Assembly: GCF_003201975.1 (NCBI RefSeq)
Contig: NZ_QJJQ01000015.1
Coordinates: forward strand, 103,694 to 143,604
Length of the DNA stretch: 39,911 bases
Direction of reading: 5' to 3'
Source: Pseudogracilibacillus auburnensis
GTDB lineage: Bacteria > Bacillota > Bacilli > Bacillales > Amphibacillaceae
Translations under genes and position numbers: made by a program
Shown here: piece by piece, positions 35,007 through 39,911 of the stretch
Layout of the letters: every line of letters begins with the position of its first letter
Position numbering within the stretch: the stretch's first letter is position 1
The notes under the pieces: generated by a model
Told to the model about the DNA's origin: nothing
What the model saw: only the letters and a program-made list of their open reading frames with translations
Databases searched by the model: none

Positions 35007-36146
35007 ATGAAAGCGATTTTAGTTGACGATGAGCCATTAGCTTTAGATATCTTAGAAAAATTCATTAACGAAAATGATGAAATGTCAGTTGTTGCTAAAA
35101 TTACTAATCCACATTTAGCTATCAAGGAAATTATTCAACAAGATGTCAATGTAGTCTTTCTAGACATTAATTTACCTGGAATTAATGGATTAGAGATGGC
35201 AGAAATTATTTTAGGGGAAAAGCCTAATCTAATTATTATCTTTATTACAGCACATGCTGAATATGCGTTACAGGCTTTTGATGTACATGCACTTGATTAT
35301 TTAGTAAAGCCAATTACAGATAGCCGTATACGTAAAACAATCAACCGGGTAAAGAGTAAACTAAATGCTAAAAAGGATGTCTTAAAAGTAATTCATTTGA
35401 AAATGTGCAATCATTTTGCAATTAATGTAAATAATGATACATTTGAAACTATTTCATGGAGAACGGCCAAAGTACAAGAGGTTTTTTTATATTTAATGCA
35501 CAATCGAGAAAAAATTGTACGCAAGTCTACATTGATTGACTTACTCTGGTCTGAGACTGATCCTGATCGAGCATACTCGCAATTATACAATACTATTTAT
35601 AATGTTAGAAAAGGTTTAAAACGGTTTCAAGAGCATTTTCAACTCAAAAGTACAAGTGAGGGCTATATATTATATACTAGTAAGAATATTTTGATTGACA
35701 TTGATGATTGGAAGAAAGACGTATCTTCTCTTCCGAAGCTCAATTGGGATACAATAAATTTATATAAAGATTCTATGTATAAGTATACTGGAGCATACTT
35801 AAATGATTATGATTATTGGTGGGCGGAGGGAGATAGATATAAATATGAACAATTATGGCAAAAAGTTGCTTTTGAAATAGCCGACTTTTATTTTGAACAG
35901 TCAAAACTAGAAGATGCAAAAACATGGTATTTAAAAATTTGCAACGAAAGTTTATCAGAAAGGGCCTATTTATCTTTGATGAAAATTCATGCGGCCGAGC
36001 AAAATTATGAAGTTGTGAATAGGGTTTATGATAGATTAAAAGAAAAACTACAAGATGAATATAATGTAAAACCGAGTGGAAAAGTAACAAGTTGGTATAT
36101 GAATTGGTTAAGTGAGAGGAATTTTATTAACTCTCATTCGCTTTAG
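35007..36146 (+). CDS. Response regulator with winged-helix and BTAD (SARP-like) output
   Basis: 379 residues; AAGAGGAAG lies 8 bases before the ATG. The receiver (1-120) has VDDEP, phosphoacceptor Asp53 in FLDINLPG, Thr in FITAHAEYA and Lys101 in YLVKP. An OmpR-like winged helix follows (about 130-225; WRTAKVQEVFLYLMHN, LIDLLWSETDPDRAYSQLYN, VRKGLKR). A bacterial transcriptional activation domain of TPR-like helices ends the chain (about 235-370; YTGAYLNDYDYWWAEGDR, WYLKICNESLSERAYLSLMK, LQDEYNVKPS). This wHTH-BTAD pair is the SARP arrangement, here under control of a receiver. No kinase is adjacent; the two hybrid kinases at 1.5-7.7 kb are candidates. Directly downstream is a giant surface-protein gene whose promoter has SARP-style repeats. 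Confidence 0.93.
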   Translation: MKAILVDDEPLALDILEKFINENDEMSVVAKITNPHLAIKEIIQQDVNVVFLDINLPGINGLEMAEIILGEKPNLIIIFITAHAEYALQAFDVHALDYLVKPITDSRIRKTINRVKSKLNAKKDVLKVIHLKMCNHFAINVNNDTFETISWRTAKVQEVFLYLMHNREKIVRKSTLIDLLWSETDPDRAYSQLYNTIYNVRKGLKRFQEHFQLKSTSEGYILYTSKNILIDIDDWKKDVSSLPKLNWDTINLYKDSMYKYTGAYLNDYDYWWAEGDRYKYEQLWQKVAFEIADFYFEQSKLEDAKTWYLKICNESLSERAYLSLMKIHAAEQNYEVVNRVYDRLKEKLQDEYNVKPSGKVTSWYMNWLSERNFINSHSL

Positions 36147-36193
36147 CTATCAAATTATTACTAATTCGAAGGTTATTAAGTTTTACAGATTGG

Positions 36194-36230
36194 AACTGCC
36201 CATCTATTTATATATAGGGCAGTTTTTTTT
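36194..36230 (+). terminator. Rho-independent terminator after the response regulator gene
   Basis: AACTGCCC (36194-36201) pairs with GGGCAGTT (36217-36224), followed by eight T. It separates the regulator from the adhesin, so the adhesin needs its own promoter. Confidence 0.92.
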
Positions 36231-36389
36231 CGAATTATTATAAAAATTTCCCCCCACACTTAAATGATACTTTAGCATTACATATCGAGGCTTATTTCTG
36301 TATATCTTTCACCCTCGCAAGCGTTTAATGGGAATTCTTGTCTATTATTCTATTAAGAAACAGTACAAAACTCCTGTTATTTGTTTATG

Positions 36390-36485
36390 TGTACAGAAAA
36401 TGTATAGAAATTGTATAAAAAATGTATGGGTCAATTTTATATTCTTATTGTAGGAGTGTATAGTCTATTCATTTATTTAGACTAT
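36390..36485 (+). promoter_or_regulatory. Adhesin promoter with four 11-bp-spaced direct repeats and 5' hairpin
   Basis: TGTACAG, TGTATAG, TGTATAA and TGTATGG start at 36390, 36401, 36412 and 36423, each exactly 11 bp apart. The last heptamer ends at 36429, and a -10-like TATATT lies at 36438-36443, leaving 8 bp. No good -35 box is present 17 bp upstream (the repeats cover that place), so an activator would be needed. An inverted repeat ATAGTCTA (36460-36467) / TAGACTAT (36478-36485) would form a hairpin near the expected mRNA 5' end. Confidence 0.7.
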
Positions 36486-36526
36486 TAACCCAATTTATAT
36501 AAATTTAAAATAAGGAGGGTACAAAA

Positions 36527-39500
36527 TTGAGTCGCAGGAAAATAGTAACAGGCAGAATGAAGGCTAGAGTCCAGAAAAGCATGGTATTTTTAGCAATGTT
36601 TTTAATTTTATTAAATGGAATTCTTCCATCGGCTTCTTCGTTTTCTGTTGAAGCTTCGGAGAAATCTGAAATAGAAGAAATAAATGATCCTGAAGTTTCC
36701 AAAACTATTGATGGAGAAAAGACAAAAGAAATGCACAAAGGAGAAGATTACAAATATGATGTAAACGTTCTCCTTCCAAAAGATTTATCAGGTTATTCAA
36801 CTATCTCTATTTTAGATAAGCTTGATAGTCGATTAAAAGTGATAGACACAATGATTTTAATCGATGGGGAAGAAGAGGTAGAGTCTAAGGAAAAGTCAGA
36901 TGAGGTATTAAAGGCCAAAGTAGAAGGTCAAATCGTCACGTTTGAAATAGATTTAACAGATGAAAAACTAGAGGAACTTGCAGGGAAAGAATTAACGCTC
37001 CAAATTACAGCGCAAGTGAAGGAAGATGCGGGCACTGGAGAAGAAATTGAAAACATTGCAGAGATTATGATTAACGATAATCCTGCTATTGAAACGAATC
37101 CTGCAGTTGTCACGCCGATTGATTTGGAGGAAAAGGATCAGGCAGAGCCAAATGAAGCAAAGGAAAAGGAACAGGCAAAGCCCGATGAGTTAAAAGAAGA
37201 AAAGGAACAGGCGGAGCCCGATGAGTTAAAAGAAGAAAAGGATCAGGCGGAACCAACCGCTTCAAAAGAAGATGGTGAAAAAAACGTCGAATCTAATGAA
37301 AACCCATCTGCTGAGAAAAGCGCTAAGGCTTCAGCAAATGATGTTGCAGCAGCTGCAGCGGCGTTGACAGCGAACTTAGTAGATACTTATGCTACTATTA
37401 CTGTAAATAATGTTCCCTACATCTATCACTTTTCCGGCACTAAGCCTTACAGCTATATTGATAGGGTACAAATTACAGGTCTCCCTAATTGGACAAACAT
37501 GAATTCGTTAAATGCACTAGCTGTTTCTAAGTCTGGTGTAATATATTTTTCGGTTAACGGAGTTACAGGTGGAAGTGCACTTCCTAGAGTATACAGGATT
37601 GATAGCGCAGGGAAAGCAACTTGGGTAGGGAATTTAAAAGGAGCTACGGTAAATGCTACCATGGTTGATGATAGGTATTACTATGTGGTTGGCGGCAACA
37701 CATTGCATTATGTTGATGTGACTACTGGGGCAACTGGGGTTGTAAACTTGGTTAATCCTTCTGGTGTACCTTTGGATGGGTTAGGAGCTGACATGGTTGC
37801 GGACGCAGATGGTTATATTTGGACTTCGCAAGCCGACAGTATTATTCAAATTAATCCACGGACTTCTGAAATATTACGTAGACTTCCTGTTTCAGGGTTA
37901 AGTGCTTTTCCTTCTGGTGTGAGGGGGATGGCCTTTACTTCCGAAGGGAAAATCTTGATTAGTACTAATGGATATAATACTCCAAATACATTCTATACAA
38001 TTGACGAAGATGGAAAACTGACTTTGGAGGGAGACAAAGGTGCGGTACCTATAACATCAGGTGGGATTGGAGATTTAGGCTCAGCATTGACACCAGTCTT
38101 TGAACCTTTTCCACCGATATTAGAATCAGATAAAGAAGTTAAAATAGTACAAAAAGGATTAGGAAATAGAGTCAATCAAATATCAGATCAAATACAAACA
38201 GGTGACACACTAGCTTATACGATTCGAGCACGAAATACGAAAGCTGCACCTAGTATTTTGAAAGGCCTGTCAATTACAGATACCCTGCCAGCAGGAGTAG
38301 AATATGTTCCTGGAACATTAATGATTGACAATCAATCCATGAGTGATTCCTCTGGCGATGACAACGGAGAATTCGTTAATGGAACGGTTACAGGTAATAT
38401 TGGTGATGTCCTGGATACTAATTATCACACTCTTACATTCCAAGTTAAAGTATTGCCAGGATATGAAGAAAATAAGATTCTAAATACTGCGGATGTTGAA
38501 TCTTTGAATACTGATCCGCAGAATCCCACAGCAGAATTTGTAGTTGAACCCGGCAATGCGGACATGACGCTTGAAAAAATGGTTGACCATGATAAAGCCT
38601 ATGTGGGCGATATCTTGACTTATACAGTGAAGGCCTCAAACAGCTCCACAGGTGGAGCATGGAATGGGACGATTGCAGATAATCTTCCTGAAGGTTTGGA
38701 ATTAGTTTCAGGCACGACCCAGTTGAACGAGACAGTCTTGGCAGATGAAGATGTCTGGACGGATTCTCAATTGAGTGTGCAAGACGTGGCACTTAAAGCA
38801 GGAGAAACGGCGACAGTGATCTTCCAAGTGAAGGTACTGGATAGCGTATTGAATGAAACAATTATCAACGTCGCGACGGCAGACGATCCAAGCGATTCGG
38901 ATGATCCGATTGATTCAAATGAAGTAAAAACGTCTATTCTGTATAAAGATCCTGTCCTTCAATCGGAGAAATCTTCTAAGATTGAGATGAAAGCAAGTGG
39001 AAATACCGATGCGGACAATCCAGAAGTAGGCGATACAATTCGTTACACTATTACAACGAAGAATACAATCGAAGATAGCTTGGTCGAAAACTTAGTAATC
39101 ACCGATATGATTCCAGCAGGTTTAACGTATGTGCCAGATAGTCTAGAAGTAGATGGCAAGTCCGTGACAGATGCGAAAGATGAAGATGCGGGTCATGTAG
39201 TGGACAGTGAAGTCACAGGTACCTTCGGTGATGTGACAGATACGAACGATCATACGGTCACATTCTTAGTAACAGTAGACAAAGGTCAGTCGGGAAAGAC
39301 GATTAAAAACATCGCCGTTGTAGGTGGAGACAATGGAGATCCAAATGAGCCGGAAGAAGAGGTCGACATTTATCCAAGAGAACCAAAGCTAGAATCGAAA
39401 AAGTCCTCGAAATTGGAGAAGAAAGCAGAAGGAAATACCGATGCGGACAATCCAGAAGTAGGCGATACAATTCGTTACACAATTACAACGAAGAATACAA

Positions 39501-39911
39501 TCGAAGATAGCTTGGTCGAAAACTTAGTAATCACTGATATGATTCCAGCAGGTTTAACGTATGTACCAGGCAGTCTAGAAGTAGATGGCAAGTCAGTGAC
39601 AGATTCAAAAGACACTGATGCCGGTCATGTAGTGGACAGTGAAGTCACAGGTACCTTCGGTGATGTGACAGATACGAACGATCATACGGTCACATTCTTA
39701 GTAACAGTAGACAAAGGTCAGTCAGGAAAGACGATTAAAAACATCGCCGTTGTAGGTGGAGACAATGGAGATCCAAATGAGCCGGAAGAAGAGGTCGACA
39801 TTTATCCAAGAGAACCAAAGCTAGAATCGAAAAAGTCCTCGAAATTGGAGAAGAAAGCAGAAGGAAATACCGATGCGGACAATCCAGAAGTAGGCGATAC
39901 AATTCGTTACA
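36527..39911 (+). CDS. Giant secreted surface protein with DUF11 repeats (N-terminal part)
   Basis: The frame starts at TTG 36527 (AAGGAGGG seven bases upstream) and is open to the window end: 1128 codons so far, C-terminus not seen. An extended signal peptide (about 1-42; a basic start, then VFLAMFLILLNGILPSASS) precedes an adhesin-like domain (about 60-200) and a Glu/Lys/Pro linker with short repeats (QAEPDELKEEK). Next is a beta-propeller-like segment (about 280-520; YIYHFSGTKPYSYIDRVQIT and SPSGVIYFS-type strands). DUF11-type domains follow from about 535 (V.VGD.I.YTI ... DTLPAG..YVPGTL). From 38999 the domains repeat at 432-bp intervals with near-identical DNA. It is probably a wall-anchored adhesin or stalk protein. 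Control by the BTAD regulator upstream is likely. Confidence 0.9.
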   Translation, partial: MSRRKIVTGRMKARVQKSMVFLAMFLILLNGILPSASSFSVEASEKSEIEEINDPEVSKTIDGEKTKEMHKGEDYKYDVNVLLPKDLSGYSTISILDKLDSRLKVIDTMILIDGEEEVESKEKSDEVLKAKVEGQIVTFEIDLTDEKLEELAGKELTLQITAQVKEDAGTGEEIENIAEIMINDNPAIETNPAVVTPIDLEEKDQAEPNEAKEKEQAKPDELKEEKEQAEPDELKEEKDQAEPTASKEDGEKNVESNENPSAEKSAKASANDVAAAAAALTANLVDTYATITVNNVPYIYHFSGTKPYSYIDRVQITGLPNWTNMNSLNALAVSKSGVIYFSVNGVTGGSALPRVYRIDSAGKATWVGNLKGATVNATMVDDRYYYVVGGNTLHYVDVTTGATGVVNLVNPSGVPLDGLGADMVADADGYIWTSQADSIIQINPRTSEILRRLPVSGLSAFPSGVRGMAFTSEGKILISTNGYNTPNTFYTIDEDGKLTLEGDKGAVPITSGGIGDLGSALTPVFEPFPPILESDKEVKIVQKGLGNRVNQISDQIQTGDTLAYTIRARNTKAAPSILKGLSITDTLPAGVEYVPGTLMIDNQSMSDSSGDDNGEFVNGTVTGNIGDVLDTNYHTLTFQVKVLPGYEENKILNTADVESLNTDPQNPTAEFVVEPGNADMTLEKMVDHDKAYVGDILTYTVKASNSSTGGAWNGTIADNLPEGLELVSGTTQLNETVLADEDVWTDSQLSVQDVALKAGETATVIFQVKVLDSVLNETIINVATADDPSDSDDPIDSNEVKTSILYKDPVLQSEKSSKIEMKASGNTDADNPEVGDTIRYTITTKNTIEDSLVENLVITDMIPAGLTYVPDSLEVDGKSVTDAKDEDAGHVVDSEVTGTFGDVTDTNDHTVTFLVTVDKGQSGKTIKNIAVVGGDNGDPNEPEEEVDIYPREPKLESKKSSKLEKKAEGNTDADNPEVGDTIRYTITTKNTIEDSLVENLVITDMIPAGLTYVPGSLEVDGKSVTDSKDTDAGHVVDSEVTGTFGDVTDTNDHTVTFLVTVDKGQSGKTIKNIAVVGGDNGDPNEPEEEVDIYPREPKLESKKSSKLEKKAEGNTDADNPEVGDTIRY
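38999..39911 (+). repeat. Near-identical 432-bp tandem repeats within the adhesin gene
   Basis: Units start at 38999, 39431 and 39863 (GGAAATACCGATGCGG each time), a period of exactly 432 bp or 144 codons. Units 1 and 2 differ at about 14 positions by eye, clustered around 39175-39200 versus 39600-39630; the third runs off the window. Each unit encodes one DUF11-type domain plus a linker (YPREPKLESKKSSKLEKKAE). Confidence 0.95.

Noticed and set aside
37130-37260. Short repeats that could suggest a CRISPR-like or minisatellite array
   Set aside because: They encode the Glu/Lys/Pro linker of the adhesin (QAEPDELKEEK type), are in frame and have no unique spacers.
36505-38792. Several minus-strand frames inside the right-hand adhesin gene
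   Set aside because: The plus strand is open for over 1100 codons with signal peptide and DUF11 motifs; the opposite frames are shadows of it.

Overview
The window is low-GC Gram-positive DNA, most likely from a Bacillaceae member of the Oceanobacillus/Virgibacillus/Bacillus type. The basis is strong purine-rich ribosome binding sites, TTGACA/TATAAT promoters, U-tract terminators, lipobox lipoproteins, a sortase-anchored surface protein, a YfhD-like small protein and several intergenic hairpin repeat families. The genus is an inference. No rRNA, tRNA, CRISPR array, phage or intact transposase gene was seen.

Layout. (1) 1-1.3 kb: the C-terminal end of a sortase-anchored protein with four CnaB-like repeats. 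(2) 1.5-7.7 kb, minus strand: two tandem ~1015-residue hybrid sensor kinases, each with a 7TM-DISM sensor, a HisKA kinase, a receiver and a second LytS-type kinase module. (3) 8.1-17.7 kb: housekeeping and stress genes. These are an HMG-CoA-lyase-like enzyme, an ECF sigma/membrane protein/TPR effector operon, an XRE-cupin regulator, a membrane rhodanese, agmatine deiminase, an acyl-CoA synthetase, a YfhD-like protein and Hsp20. (4) 18.4-22.8 kb: an ABC exporter, a small membrane protein, a receiver-only protein, a second ECF sigma factor and its anti-sigma factor. (5) 22.8-28.5 kb: a loosely packed region with hairpin repeats, a TetR regulator with a clear tandem operator, a methyltransferase, a membrane protein, a WYL regulator broken by one in-frame stop, a truncated VOC protein and a YjbR-type protein. 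(6) 28.5-30.3 kb: a GOGAT-like FMN oxidoreductase. (7) 30.7-34.3 kb: three tandem paralogous lipoproteins, the first ending in an OmpA-type peptidoglycan-binding domain. (8) 34.3-39.9 kb: a hairpin-rich composite repeat, a response regulator with a SARP-like BTAD output, and the start of a giant secreted DUF11-repeat protein that runs off the window.

The most interesting candidate system is at the right end. The BTAD response regulator sits directly upstream of the giant surface protein. That gene's promoter has four direct repeats at an exact 11-bp pitch, and the last one ends 8 bp before a -10 hexamer. This is the geometry known for SARP activator sites in Streptomyces. The two kinases at the left end lie beside another surface protein and have no regulator next to them, so a kinase/BTAD-regulator/adhesin circuit is a reasonable but unproven idea.

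Other notable points: several genes have good ribosome binding sites in front of AUU, AUA or AUC rather than AUG/GUG/UUG; an OmpA domain sits on a Gram-positive lipoprotein; and near-identical 432-bp repeats occur in the adhesin gene. All calls come from reading the sequence; no database search was run.
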